The notes beneath the pieces were generated by a model. That model saw nothing but the letters and a program-made list of their open reading frames with translations, was not told where the DNA came from and made no database searches. Shown piece by piece: positions 53,028-63,023 of a stretch of DNA of 64,000 nucleotides (the first letter of the stretch is position 1; each line of letters starts with the position of its first letter). A program made the position numbers and the translations under genes. This DNA comes from Streptococcus mitis (GTDB taxonomy: Bacteria > Bacillota > Bacilli > Lactobacillales > Streptococcaceae): positions 1,507,001-1,571,000 of the forward strand of contig NZ_CP067992.1 in assembly GCF_016658865.1 (NCBI RefSeq), read 5' to 3'.

Positions 53028-56000
53028 TTAGTCTTCTTTTTTCTTGCGTGCCACAAGACCAAATCCGCTCAATACTCCAAGAAGTCCAAGAGCTGCTAGG
53101 CTTGAGTGATCTTCTGTACCAGTATTAGGCAATTCCTTAGCTGGTTTAGCTGGAGCTGGTTTTGATGGTTTCGCAGGTTCTGGTTTCACAGAAGGAATGA
53201 TTTTTTCATAAACATGAACTGTGTCGCCATTTGGAAGTTTCTTAGTCTCTACGAAGCGGTAGCCTGGAATATCTTTCTTAGGTTGTTCGCCATCTTCACT
53301 TGGATTACCTGGAATCTCGTTTCCTTCTTTATCCTTGAATGATGTCTTAACTTTTTCGTAGACGTGCTCTGTATCTCCATTTGGAAGTTTCTTAGTTTCT
53401 ACGAAGCGGTAGCCTGGAATATCTTTCTTAGGTTGGTCGCCATCTTCTGTTGGATAGTTTGGAATTTCATTTCCTTCTTTATCCTTGAATGATGTCTTAA
53501 CTTTTTCGTAGACGTGCTCGATGTCGCCATTTGGAAGTTTCTTAGTCTCTACGAAGCGGTAACCTGGGATATCTTTCTTAGGTTGTTCGCCATCTTCTGT
53601 TGGATAGTTTGGAATTTCGTTGCCGTCTTTATCCTTGTGACTTGTCTTAACTTTCTCATAAACGTGTTCGATGTCGCCATTTGGAAGTTTCTTAGTCTCT
53701 ACGAAGCGGTAACCTGGGATATCTTTCTTAGGTTGTTCGCCATCTTCTGTTGGATAGTTTGGAATTTCGTTGCCGTCTTTATCCTTGTGACTTGTCTTAA
53801 CTTTCTCATAAACGTGTTCGATGTCGCCATTTGGAAGTTTCTTAGTCTCTACGAAGCGGTAACCTGGGATATCTTTCTTAGGTTGTTCGCCATCTTCTGT
53901 TGGATAGTTTGGAATTTCATTTCCGTCTTTATCCTTGTGACTTGTCTTAACTTTCTCATAAACGTGCTCTGTATCACCGTTTGGAAGTTTCTTAGTTTCT
54001 ACGAAGCGGTAACCTGGGATATCTTTCTTAGGTTGTTCGCCATCTTCACTTGGATTTCCTGGAATTTCGTTTCCTTCTTTATCCTTGAATGATGTCTTAA
54101 CTTTTTCGTAGACGTGCTCTGTATCTCCATTTGGAAGTTTCTTAGTTTCTACGAAGCGGTAACCTGGAATATCTTTCTTAGGTTGTTCGCCATCTTCACT
54201 TGGATTTCCTGGAATCTCGTTTCCTTCTTTATCCTTGAATGATGTCTTAACTTTTTCGTAGACGTGCTCTGTATCTCCATTTGGAAGTTTCTTAGTTTCT
54301 ACGAAGCGGTAACCTGGAATATCTTTCTTAGGTTGTTCGCCATCTTCACTTGGATTTCCTGGAATCTCGTTTCCTTCTTTATCCTTGAATGATGTCTTAA
54401 CTTTTTCGTAGACGTGCTCTGTATCTCCATTTGGAAGTTTCTTAGTTTCTACGAAGCGGTAACCTGGAATATCTTTCTTAGGTTGTTCGCCATCTTCACT
54501 TGGATTTCCTGGAATTTCGTTTCCTTCTTTATCCTTGAATGATGTCTTAACTTTTTCGTAGACGTGCTCTGTATCTCCATTTGGAAGTTTCTTAGTTTCT
54601 ACGAAGCGGTAACCTGGAATATCTTTCTTAGGTTGTTCGCCATCTTCACTTGGATTTCCTGGAATTTCGTTTCCTTCTTTATCCTTGAATGATGTCTTAA
54701 CTTTTTCGTAGATGTGTTTTGTATTTCCTTTTTCGTCTACTTCAGTTTTAACAATCTTGTATCCTGGGATATCTTTAGTTGGTTTAGTTCCATCTTCTGT
54801 TGGTGAAAGTGGGTTGCCATCTTTATCAACGAATGAAGTATCAGGACGAACTGTTGGAGTGTAAGTAGCTGTTACTGGTGTACCATTCTTATCTACACGT
54901 TTAACGGTTACGCCTGTTGCTTTACCTACGAAGTCAGGTTCTGGGGTGAAGGTTACTTTACCGTTTTCATCGATTGTGTATGTTCCTTCACCTGGTACTT
55001 TCTTCTCAGTTGTGCCATCGTCAAATGTTGGTTTAACAGTTTCATCGATTTCAACTGGAACTTCCTTACCATTGATTGTAACTTTTCCACCTTCAAATGT
55101 TGGTGTGCCTTCTTGAGGTTGTCCTTTAGGACCTTCTGATTCAGAATCTTTTGAAGTTGGTGTTACTGGAACGACTACAGGGGTGTACTTAGCTGTGATT
55201 GGTGTGCCGTTCTTATCTACACGTTTAACAGTTACACCTGTTGCTTGACCAGTGAATGTTTTCTCTGGGGTGAAGGTTACTTTACCGTTCTCGTCGATTG
55301 TGTATGTTCCTTCGCCTGGTACTTTCTTCTCAGTTGTGCCATCTTCGAATGTTGGCTTAACAGTTTCGTCGATTTCTACAGTTTTTTCTTCACCATTTAC
55401 AGTAACTTTTCCACCTTTAAATGTTGGTGTTCCTTCTTGAGTAGCACCTTGAACATTTGTAGTGATGACATCTGAACTTGTTGGTGTTGCTGGTTTCACA
55501 ACTGGTGTGTAAGTAGCTTTAACTGGCGTGCCGTTCTTATCTTCGCGTTGAACTGTGACACCTGTTCCTTTACCTGTGAAGTTCTTTTCTGGGGTGAATG
55601 TAACTGTTCCATCTGGAGCTACTGTGTATGTTCCTTCACCTTCGATAGTTACTGAATCAACTGGATCTCCTGTTTTCGGGTCTACCAATTTAGCTGGTTT
55701 ATCTTCATCAATTTCAACAGTTTTTTCTTCACCATTTACAGTAACTTTTCCACCTTCAAATGTTGGTTTACCTGTTTGAGTTGAACCTTGGATATCTTCA
55801 GTTACTGCGTCTGTTCCTGTTGGTGTTGCTTTCTTAACAACTGGAGTGTATTTAGCTGTTACTGGTGTGCCGTTCTTATCTTCGCGTTGAACTGTAACAC
55901 CTGTTCCTTTACCTGTAAAGTTCTTTTCTGGTGTGAAGGTTACTGTTCCATCTGGAGCTACTGTATATGTTCCTTCACCTTCGATAGTTACTGAATCAAC

Positions 56001-59000
56001 TGGATTTCCTGTTTTTGGATCTACCAATTTAGCTGGTTTATCTTCATTGATTTCAACAGTTTTCTCTTTACCATCGATTGTTACTGTTCCACCCTTGAAT
56101 TCAGGTTTACCTGTTTGAGTTGAACCTTGAATATTTTCAGTTACAGCATCTGTTCCTGTTGGTGTTACTGGTTTAACTTCCGGTGTGTATGTAGCTTTAG
56201 CTGGTGTGCCGTTCTTATCTTGACGAACTACCTCAACACCTTTGGCTACTCCTGTAAATTGTGGTTCTGGCTTGAATGTTACTGTTCCATCTGGAGCTAC
56301 TGTGTATGTTCCTTCACCTTCTACAGTGACTGAATCAACTTGTTCTCCAGTTTTTGGATCTACCAATTTAGCTGGTACTGTATCGTCGATTTCAACAGTT
56401 TTCTCTTCACCGTTAACCATAGCTGTTCCACCTTGGAATACTGGTTTGCCTGTTTGAGTTGCACCTTGAACATCTACAGTTTTAGCTGGTTCTGCTGTTG
56501 GTGTTACAGGTACGATAGATGGAGTATAAGTTGTAGAAACTTTTGTTCCATTTGCGTCCTCTGCTTGAACATCAGCAGGTGTAACATTACCTGTGTAAGA
56601 TTTATCTGTTGGTGTGAAGGTTACTTCACCTGTTGCTGGATCAATTGAGTAAGTACCTACTGGAGTTACTCCGTCCTCAGCATATGCTGGAGTTGTTTGA
56701 CCAGCTGGAACTTCATTTCCTTCTTTATCAAGAAGCTTGTAAGAGTTCTCTTTGATTGGAGCAATAGTGTCTCCAGGAGCGAATGTTGGAGTTCCTTTTT
56801 GAGTTTCACCTTGGATAGCTTCTGATGTAGCCGGTTCTGCTGTTGGAACTACCGGAGTAATCTTCGGTGTGTAAGTTGTTTCTACAGCTGTACCATTCTT
56901 ATCTTTAGCTTGAACTCGTACTGGTTGTACTTCACCTGAATATGTCTTATCTGTTGGTTCGAATACTGCAACAGCTTTTCCATCTACAGTTTTAAGAGTG
57001 TACTTACCAATTACGTTTCCTTCTGGATCTTTAGCTGGTACTTCAGTAGCTGGTTGTCCATCTTCACCTAGAAGTGTGTAAGTAGATGGATCGATTTCTA
57101 CAGTTTTTTCTTCTCCAGCAATTGTAGTTTTTCCTGCTTCAAATGAAACTGGACTTTCTTGAGTCTTACCTTGAACATCTTCAGTTGTAGCTGGTGTTGC
57201 TGTTGGTGTTACTCCTACGATGTTTGGAGTGTAAGTTGTAGAAACTTTTGTTCCATTCTTATCTTCAGCTTGAACTTTAGCTGGTTGTACTGGTCCTGTG
57301 TAAGATTTGTCTGTTGGTGTGAAGGTTACTACACCTGTTGTTGGATCTACAGTGTATTCCCCAACTTTTTTACCACTTGGGTCTAGAGCATCTACTGGTC
57401 CATTTGCTTCTGTTCCATCTGGATTTAATAATTTTACAGAACCCTCTTTAATAGGTACTTCTGTATTTCCTTCTGTAAATGTTGGTTTACCTGTTTGAGT
57501 TTCACCTTGTACTCCTGTTGAAGTAGCTGGAGTTGCTGTTGGGTTAACAGGTGTTACAGTTGGAGTGTATTTTGCAGTAGCTGTAGCTGTTACAGGTTGA
57601 CCATTTTTATCTTGACCTACTGGTGCTGTTAATGATACATCAATACCTTTAGCAGTTCCTGTAAATTGTGGTTCTGGAGTAAATGTTACCGCTCCAGTTG
57701 TTGGATCGATTGTATAAGTTCCTTCACCTTTTACAGTTACAGTTGTTTCATCTGTTGGTTGTCCAGTCGCTGGATCTACCAATTTAGCTGGGTAGTTAGC
57801 ACTTGGTGTTACCGCATCTGGTGCAGTTCCATCTCCATCTTTATCTACGTCGATTGAGAATTTAGGTGTTTTCGTTTGTGGTTTACCTTGGATATCAGTT
57901 GACTCTTCTGGAGTTCCAACGATTGCTTTTGGAGTTACTGTTGGAATGTAACGACCATCCATAGAACCTTTAGCAGCTAAGCCAGTTAGTTGAACTTGCT
58001 CACTTACTAATTCTAGTTGGTCTTTAGCTTCACCTGCACCACCGATGATTTGGCGACCTTCGTTACCCCAACCAGTAGTGTTACCATTGATATCTGTACG
58101 ACGAATCGTAATACCATCTGCTGTACCTACAAAGTTTGCTTCTGGGATAAATTCTACATCTACATTTGCACCGTTATCAGTAATCTTGTATTTACCTTGC
58201 CCTGGTACTACATAGTATCCATCTACTAGGTCAGCATCTGTTACTAATGTACCATCTGGTTTAACGATTTGTGATTTAACAGTTGTATCTATTGCATTGT
58301 CTTTATCAAAATCATAGTTCTTTTGACCATATGCATTAAAGGCAACAGTAGAATTCTGAGTTGCACCTTGTACATCTGTTGTTTCTCTCTTAGTTCCACG
58401 TGGTGGAATTGTTTGTTGGATTTGGAAATCTTCTACTTCACCTGAGTAGGCAATACCAGTAGGAGCCTTGACATCTGCTTTATCGTATGCAATACGAAGA
58501 CGTGTAGCTAATTTTGTCACACTAGTATCCACATTTTGAACTGTGTTTGTCCAAGTAAGAGTAACCTTACCATCAGCAGTCACTTCTGTCACACCAGCGG
58601 CTTCATCTTCATCGAATTTTCCATTGTTGTTAAAGTCAATCCAACCGTTAACGTAAGCTTTAGCTTCTCCGTCTAGGTGGGCATCGAACGTCATTGAGTA
58701 AGTTCCATCGTTAACTTTTTTCAACTTATAGTTATCATTTGGAGCAACATCATCACCCATCAATTGACGAGCACCTTCATCAGCATTACCGATACCATTG
58801 ATATCATCGTATACAAAGGCATTTGTTTTGTTAATTGGAGTTGTACGAACATCAACGTCAGCCGGTACAGAACCTAGATATGGTTGGTGTTGTCCCTCAG
58901 ATTTAGAAATAGAGTGGGCTACACGTCCGTATGATGCAGGAGCATCCCCTTCATCTAGGACCATAAATCCAAGCATAGACCCTTGTTGCCCATTAGACAT

Positions 59001-60824
59001 AATATACATACCAATATTTTTGGCATTACGAGTCATTACCAATGGAGTGGAGAAACCTGAATCACGGTGAGTTGAGACCGGTCCGAAAACTTGTGTTCCT
59101 AATCCATCCGCATGAATAGTTCCATCTTTTGCTGTTGCAGTAATTACTGTATCTGATGTAACTGTTGTATTGAAGAATCCTGCACCTTTGTCAGCTAAGA
59201 ATGGAGCGAAAGCTGGTTTACCACTTCCTTCAAGCGTGTAAGAAATACCTAATTGGCCATCTGCACGATTTTGTCCATGACCAGCAGTAGCCACTGTTCT
59301 GCGTTCATAGATTTCCCCAATATATGAACGAGCTGTTTCTTTACCTGGGACATTAGAGTTTGATAACTCAGTTACTAACTCGAAACCATCACCATCTGTT
59401 TTATAGATTTCAATTTCTGAAGAACCAGCTTCTTCCCCTGTTAAGAATACAACGTTGGCTGGAACTTCTGTTCCATTTAACGTAGCTTTAACTGAGAATT
59501 CCACCCCGACGTTGGCTCCATCTTTAACTGATTGGATAACTGTTTTACCTTTAGTATCCATTCCGTTTGTTTTCGCAACAGAGTATGAACCTTGGTTTAC
59601 GACTTTCAACTCAGCTGGAGTATTGTCTTTGTATACGTTTTGAGCATTGGCATCGTATCCTGCTCCACCACGTTTTTTGTACTCATCAGTTGAGTTGAAT
59701 GGTGCTAGTTTAGTAACTGTCAAAGTCACAACATATCCTGGAGAGATTTCTTGTGTAAACTTAGTACCTACTTTAAGCTTACCACCATCACCAAGATTTT
59801 CAATTGTCGCTTTCGGATTTGAAATGTCAAACCACTTGATTTGTTTTGTCAGACGTTCTGTGTTTTTATCTGCGTATTTCTTCCAGTGATTTGCTTGTTC
59901 TTCTTCTGAAAGAGGTGGAGTTGTAACCGTATCAGCAATGTCTGCTAAGACTGCTGAAAACTTACCATCACGACCAATACCTGCATTTTTCAGCTCATTG
60001 TATACTGCAAGGATTGACTCATTCAGGCGTGCAAGTTGTGCATCCACTTGCTCTTTGGTCACGCTCTTTTCAGCTAAAAGAGATTTTGTTTCCGCAAGAA
60101 CTGCTTGGTTTTTAGCTACTGCCGCTTCAACAGCTGCTTTATTTTCTTCCTTCACTTCCTTTTTAGAAAGTTCAGCAGTTGCTAATTTATTAGTCACTTC
60201 TGCTTCAGATGAAGCTTTGTCAAGTGCTGTTTGAGCTGCTGAAAGAGATTTTTCTGCTGGAGTAGCTTTCTTTTCAGCTTCAGCTTTAGCAGCTACTTTT
60301 TCAGCTTCTAATTTTTTCTGTTGACCCATGGCATCTGATTCAGCTACGGCTTGACCCAATGCTGAAAGTTTGTCAGCTAAAGTATTCACATCCAATTGAC
60401 TTGCTTCTGGATTTGAAAGTGTTGCTTTAGCTGTAGCTAAAACTTCCTTAGCTGAGTTTACTACAGACGCATCTGCATTTTTAGCAGATGCTAATTTCAT
60501 TTCTAAAGTAGCAACATTCGCTTCAAGAGCTGCTTTATTTGCTTTCTTAGCTTCCTGTACTTTAACTTCAGGTTTTGCTTCTTCTACTTTAGTTTCTGGC
60601 TTCACGGCTTCCTTGTCTTTATTAGAATCCGCTTGATTTGCTGGGGCAGTAGTTGCAGCTACTGATGCTTCTGCACCTTGAACTTCCGTTGCTGATACCG
60701 CACCATTTCCAAGGAACATCAAACCAGCTGCAACTGCTACTGATGCTGCTCCAAAGCTATATTTCCGGATACCATAACGGATGTACTTTTCTACTCTATA
60801 ATCTTGTTGTTGCTTGCCTTTCAT
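53028..60824 (-). CDS. Giant LPXTG-anchored CshA-type fibril adhesin
   Basis: The 2598-residue surface protein begins with a YSIRK-type signal (RYGIRKYSFGAASVAVAAGLMFLG, about 16-39). An Ala/Lys/Glu-rich helical region follows (about 40-285), then a CshA-like non-repetitive domain (about 295-800) containing a lectin-like segment and ending in a GEVEDFQI motif. About ten fibril repeats of 85-130 residues (about 813-1990) each start near DVQGxTQ and contain GEGTYT...VTFTP...FTG.A.GV.V. Next come one divergent and ten near-identical 50-residue MucBP-like repeats, a Pro/Lys wall linker, LPNTG (2565-2569), a hydrophobic helix and KKKED. CshA fibrils bind fibronectin and co-aggregating bacteria. 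Sortase A anchors it. The SD GGAGG stands a longish 13 bases before ATG. Confidence 0.94.
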   Translation of the reverse strand: MKGKQQQDYRVEKYIRYGIRKYSFGAASVAVAAGLMFLGNGAVSATEVQGAEASVAATTAPANQADSNKDKEAVKPETKVEEAKPEVKVQEAKKANKAALEANVATLEMKLASAKNADASVVNSAKEVLATAKATLSNPEASQLDVNTLADKLSALGQAVAESDAMGQQKKLEAEKVAAKAEAEKKATPAEKSLSAAQTALDKASSEAEVTNKLATAELSKKEVKEENKAAVEAAVAKNQAVLAETKSLLAEKSVTKEQVDAQLARLNESILAVYNELKNAGIGRDGKFSAVLADIADTVTTPPLSEEEQANHWKKYADKNTERLTKQIKWFDISNPKATIENLGDGGKLKVGTKFTQEISPGYVVTLTVTKLAPFNSTDEYKKRGGAGYDANAQNVYKDNTPAELKVVNQGSYSVAKTNGMDTKGKTVIQSVKDGANVGVEFSVKATLNGTEVPANVVFLTGEEAGSSEIEIYKTDGDGFELVTELSNSNVPGKETARSYIGEIYERRTVATAGHGQNRADGQLGISYTLEGSGKPAFAPFLADKGAGFFNTTVTSDTVITATAKDGTIHADGLGTQVFGPVSTHRDSGFSTPLVMTRNAKNIGMYIMSNGQQGSMLGFMVLDEGDAPASYGRVAHSISKSEGQHQPYLGSVPADVDVRTTPINKTNAFVYDDINGIGNADEGARQLMGDDVAPNDNYKLKKVNDGTYSMTFDAHLDGEAKAYVNGWIDFNNNGKFDEDEAAGVTEVTADGKVTLTWTNTVQNVDTSVTKLATRLRIAYDKADVKAPTGIAYSGEVEDFQIQQTIPPRGTKRETTDVQGATQNSTVAFNAYGQKNYDFDKDNAIDTTVKSQIVKPDGTLVTDADLVDGYYVVPGQGKYKITDNGANVDVEFIPEANFVGTADGITIRRTDINGNTTGWGNEGRQIIGGAGEAKDQLELVSEQVQLTGLAAKGSMDGRYIPTVTPKAIVGTPEESTDIQGKPQTKTPKFSIDVDKDGDGTAPDAVTPSANYPAKLVDPATGQPTDETTVTVKGEGTYTIDPTTGAVTFTPEPQFTGTAKGIDVSLTAPVGQDKNGQPVTATATAKYTPTVTPVNPTATPATSTGVQGETQTGKPTFTEGNTEVPIKEGSVKLLNPDGTEANGPVDALDPSGKKVGEYTVDPTTGVVTFTPTDKSYTGPVQPAKVQAEDKNGTKVSTTYTPNIVGVTPTATPATTEDVQGKTQESPVSFEAGKTTIAGEEKTVEIDPSTYTLLGEDGQPATEVPAKDPEGNVIGKYTLKTVDGKAVAVFEPTDKTYSGEVQPVRVQAKDKNGTAVETTYTPKITPVVPTAEPATSEAIQGETQKGTPTFAPGDTIAPIKENSYKLLDKEGNEVPAGQTTPAYAEDGVTPVGTYSIDPATGEVTFTPTDKSYTGNVTPADVQAEDANGTKVSTTYTPSIVPVTPTAEPAKTVDVQGATQTGKPVFQGGTAMVNGEEKTVEIDDTVPAKLVDPKTGEQVDSVTVEGEGTYTVAPDGTVTFKPEPQFTGVAKGVEVVRQDKNGTPAKATYTPEVKPVTPTGTDAVTENIQGSTQTGKPEFKGGTVTIDGKEKTVEINEDKPAKLVDPKTGNPVDSVTIEGEGTYTVAPDGTVTFTPEKNFTGKGTGVTVQREDKNGTPVTAKYTPVVKKATPTGTDAVTEDIQGSTQTGKPTFEGGKVTVNGEEKTVEIDEDKPAKLVDPKTGDPVDSVTIEGEGTYTVAPDGTVTFTPEKNFTGKGTGVTVQREDKNGTPVKATYTPVVKPATPTSSDVITTNVQGATQEGTPTFKGGKVTVNGEEKTVEIDETVKPTFEDGTTEKKVPGEGTYTIDENGKVTFTPEKTFTGQATGVTVKRVDKNGTPITAKYTPVVVPVTPTSKDSESEGPKGQPQEGTPTFEGGKVTINGKEVPVEIDETVKPTFDDGTTEKKVPGEGTYTIDENGKVTFTPEPDFVGKATGVTVKRVDKNGTPVTATYTPTVRPDTSFVDKDGNPLSPTEDGTKPTKDIPGYKIVKTEVDEKGNTKHIYEKVKTSFKDKEGNEIPGNPSEDGEQPKKDIPGYRFVETKKLPNGDTEHVYEKVKTSFKDKEGNEIPGNPSEDGEQPKKDIPGYRFVETKKLPNGDTEHVYEKVKTSFKDKEGNEIPGNPSEDGEQPKKDIPGYRFVETKKLPNGDTEHVYEKVKTSFKDKEGNEIPGNPSEDGEQPKKDIPGYRFVETKKLPNGDTEHVYEKVKTSFKDKEGNEIPGNPSEDGEQPKKDIPGYRFVETKKLPNGDTEHVYEKVKTSHKDKDGNEIPNYPTEDGEQPKKDIPGYRFVETKKLPNGDIEHVYEKVKTSHKDKDGNEIPNYPTEDGEQPKKDIPGYRFVETKKLPNGDIEHVYEKVKTSHKDKDGNEIPNYPTEDGEQPKKDIPGYRFVETKKLPNGDIEHVYEKVKTSFKDKEGNEIPNYPTEDGDQPKKDIPGYRFVETKKLPNGDTEHVYEKVKTSFKDKEGNEIPGNPSEDGEQPKKDIPGYRFVETKKLPNGDTVHVYEKIIPSVKPEPAKPSKPAPAKPAKELPNTGTEDHSSLAALGLLGVLSGFGLVARKKKED
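53202..54701 (-). repeat. Ten tandem 150-bp repeats (50-residue MucBP-like units) in the adhesin
   Basis: Ten in-register units each begin VKTS and end HVYEK, with GYRFVETKKLPNGD in the middle. In protein order, units 1-5 are identical at protein level (FKDKEGNEIPGNPSEDG, DTEH). Units 6-8 carry HKDKDGNEIPNYPTEDG and DIEH. Unit 9 is a hybrid and unit 10 returns to the first type with DTVH. Nucleotide identity is near-complete, so copy number should vary by recombination. Confidence 0.93.
54850..58385 (-). repeat. Array of about ten CshA-type fibril repeats
   Basis: Segment starts such as TTDVQGATQ, STDIQGKPQ, STGVQGETQ, TEDVQGKTQ, SEAIQGETQ, TVDVQGATQ, TENIQGSTQ, TEDIQGSTQ, TTNVQGATQ and the degenerate ESEGPKGQPQ recur at 85-130-residue spacing. 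Later units (nearer the wall) are more alike than the first. Confidence 0.85.
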
Positions 60825-61463
60825 TTAGACCCACAACCTCCTTTTTTATTTTGATGTCGATTTACAAGTTATTGATATCGCAAACTCACAGCTAACCTCA
60901 GATGAAAACAAAAGATGTTAGAAGTCATTTTCAATATCATAAAATTGTCTACAACATACAGCTTTATAATATCATATTTCCTAGTCTATGGCAAATAAAA
61001 TGGCTTATTTTTTTATTCTAAATTTAAAATAAATATTTTCCAAAAACACAATAATTTTCTGACTATTTAACTTGTTTTGTTAGATGTATCAAAGAGTTAT
61101 AGGTTACATACTATATTTTGTAGTTTTAATATATTAATTTAAATTAACTCTACATGTATATTTTGCTGTTCACAGACAAAAACTTGTCTCTACTGTAAGA
61201 TACAATTTTTTTGATTCATTATCCATTTTTTCAATAATTTACTCTCCAGCTCGTTGGCTTTAAATTACATCTAAATCAATAAAAAGCTCTATGAAATCTT
61301 TAAAAATTCTAGCTAGTTCCTCGCTCTAAAAATAGCTATCTCTATTTTGAACAGAATGAAATAGATAGCAAGGAACCTTCTATAAAGAAAAACTTTCTGT
61401 CTACTTTATTCCCCCTAACTGTGCTATACTTAATTTAGTACATTCTTTGAGATCGGAGCTAGT
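60825..61463. other. 639-bp AT-rich intergenic region upstream of the adhesin
   Basis: The adhesin promoter (60966-60994, minus) and the divergent hydrolase promoter (extended -10 TGCTATACT at about 61424-61432, plus) account for the two ends. The middle, 61000-61400, is very AT-rich with no credible gene. It may hold regulatory sites or an upstream curved-DNA region. Confidence 0.5.
60966..60994 (-). promoter_or_regulatory. Adhesin promoter
   Basis: Minus strand TTGCCA (60989-60994), a 17-base spacer and TATTAT (60966-60971), giving a leader of about 135 nt. Confidence 0.65.
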
Positions 61464-62093
61464 ATGAAAATCCATAAAACTGTGAATCCTGTTGCCTATG
61501 AAAACACCTATTACCTGGAAGGTGAAAAATACCTCATCGTTGTCGACCCTGGTAGCCATTGGGAAGCTATTCGTCAGACAATAGAGAACATCAACAAACC
61601 TATCTGTGCTATTCTCTTGACCCACGCCCATTATGACCATATCATGAGTTTAGACCTAGTTCGCGAGACTTTTGGAAATCCTCCTGTCTATATCGCAGAG
61701 AGTGAAGCCAGCTGGCTCTACACCCCTGTCGATAATCTCTCTGGGCTTCCTCGCCACGATGATATGGCAGATGTGGTCGCAAAACCTGCAGAGCACACCT
61801 TTGTCTTTCATGAAGAATACCAACTAGAGGAATTTCGTTTTACTGTCTTGCCAACTCCTGGTCACTCTATCGGTGGTGTTTCTATCGTCTTTCCTGATGC
61901 TCACCTAGTCTTAACAGGGGATGCTCTTTTCCGAGAAACAATCGGACGGACCGACCTTCCGACTGGTAGTATGGAGCAACTCCTTCATAGCATCCAGACC
62001 AAACTCTTCACCCTGCCAAACTATGACGTCTATCCAGGGCATGGTCCAGCTACTACTATTGCTCACGAAAAGACCTTCAATCCTTTTTTCTAG
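61464..62093 (+). CDS. Metallo-beta-lactamase-fold hydrolase (glyoxalase II-like)
   Basis: The 209-residue protein has the zinc motif LLTHAHYDHIMS (HxHxDH, about 54-65), a further His in PGHSIGG, Asp in LTGDALFRETIGRTDL and His in YPGHGPATT. It matches the YqgX/GloB-like branch that cleaves thioesters or persulfides. The ribosome site is GGAG. A hairpin terminator follows. The substrate is undetermined. In pneumococcus I recall a similar hydrolase next to pepO. Confidence 0.88.
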   Translation: MKIHKTVNPVAYENTYYLEGEKYLIVVDPGSHWEAIRQTIENINKPICAILLTHAHYDHIMSLDLVRETFGNPPVYIAESEASWLYTPVDNLSGLPRHDDMADVVAKPAEHTFVFHEEYQLEEFRFTVLPTPGHSIGGVSIVFPDAHLVLTGDALFRETIGRTDLPTGSMEQLLHSIQTKLFTLPNYDVYPGHGPATTIAHEKTFNPFF

Positions 62094-62099
62094 CTAGCA

Positions 62100-62132
62100 A
62101 AAAACCAAGGAATTTTTTATCCTTGGTTTTTG
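62100..62132 (+). terminator. Terminator of the hydrolase gene
   Basis: AAAACCAAGGA pairs with TCCTTGGTTTT, followed by TTG. Confidence 0.82.
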
Positions 62133-62199
62133 TGTACTGCTATTCAATTCTCCATTCTTTGATTTTAGAATCTAGTCTAGTATTGAACTTCATAGAACA

Positions 62200-62964
62200 T
62201 TAGTTAGCTGACTCAAATTCTTTCCATTCAAATTTAGCTAAATCAAGTTCATTAGAAGAAATCCCTAAGATTTGCTCTGGCTTTTGATCACTACCAATTT
62301 GAAAGATTCCTTCTTTAATCTTCTGTACTCCGTCTTTATCAAAAGCATATAGACTTAAGTTCATTTCTGGTCGTGTTGACTGCCAGTCTGCATATCTGAC
62401 TTGACCATTTTCATAGATAACTAAACTGGAACGAAAACCACCTGCAGAAGCTACATAAGCTGTATGAAGCAACTTGGGTTGTTTATTCTCTAAATAGTAA
62501 ATGGCCCCTATATATTTTTTATCTCCAATAATCAATTCATCCTGACCATCCTTATTTAAATCAGCAAACACATAATGAAGACTAGCTGGTTTATCGTAGG
62601 TGCTTAGTGTAAAGATATAGCCATACTCTTCAGAAAAAATCTTGTTCTGTTTCAACTTTTCATACAAGGATTCTCGGTCGCCACTACTTAAAAGTGCCTG
62701 ATAGTGATTGTACCGCTCTATTACTTCCTTGTACAAATCTTTTCCTGTTTCGCTTTTCGTTTCCATTGTTGTTGACGGCGTTGCCATTGAAGAACTTGTA
62801 CTAGTTTGGCTCTCTGACTTCGTAGAGCTTTCCTTCTGTTCCTCTTTGGTAGAAGATGATTGTGTTGCCGAAGGTTCTATTTTTTCATCTTTTTTGTTTG
62901 CACCACAAGATGCTAAAACAAAAATAGTAAGAATAACTGAAAATATCATTAAAAATTTCTTCAT
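62200..62964 (-). CDS. Lipoprotein of unknown function with an EF-hand-like loop
   Basis: The 254-residue protein has a lipoprotein signal with lipobox LASC (Cys20). A Ser/Thr/Lys-rich linker follows (about 25-75). The globular domain (about 80-254) contains FADLNKDGQDELIIG, a DxNxDGxxE calcium-type loop as in VCBS/FG-GAP or EF-hand proteins. I do not recognise the full domain. It lies between the hydrolase and pepO, with a gap of 59 bases after pepO, and could be read from pepO or by itself. Confidence 0.75.
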   Translation of the reverse strand: MKKFLMIFSVILTIFVLASCGANKKDEKIEPSATQSSSTKEEQKESSTKSESQTSTSSSMATPSTTMETKSETGKDLYKEVIERYNHYQALLSSGDRESLYEKLKQNKIFSEEYGYIFTLSTYDKPASLHYVFADLNKDGQDELIIGDKKYIGAIYYLENKQPKLLHTAYVASAGGFRSSLVIYENGQVRYADWQSTRPEMNLSLYAFDKDGVQKIKEGIFQIGSDQKPEQILGISSNELDLAKFEWKEFESAN

Positions 62965-63023
62965 ATTAACCTCTCTAACCCATCCTATATAGATTTACGG
63001 ATTTTAGTATTAGATTCGATTCA

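Noticed and set aside
53514..54092. A 192-codon open frame on the plus strand inside the adhesin repeats
   Set aside because: It is a periodic mirror of the 150-bp coding repeats on the other strand, with no ribosome site or independent support.
53202..54701. Direct repeats considered as a CRISPR array
   Set aside because: Units are 150 bp, contiguous, in frame and without spacers; they encode protein repeats.
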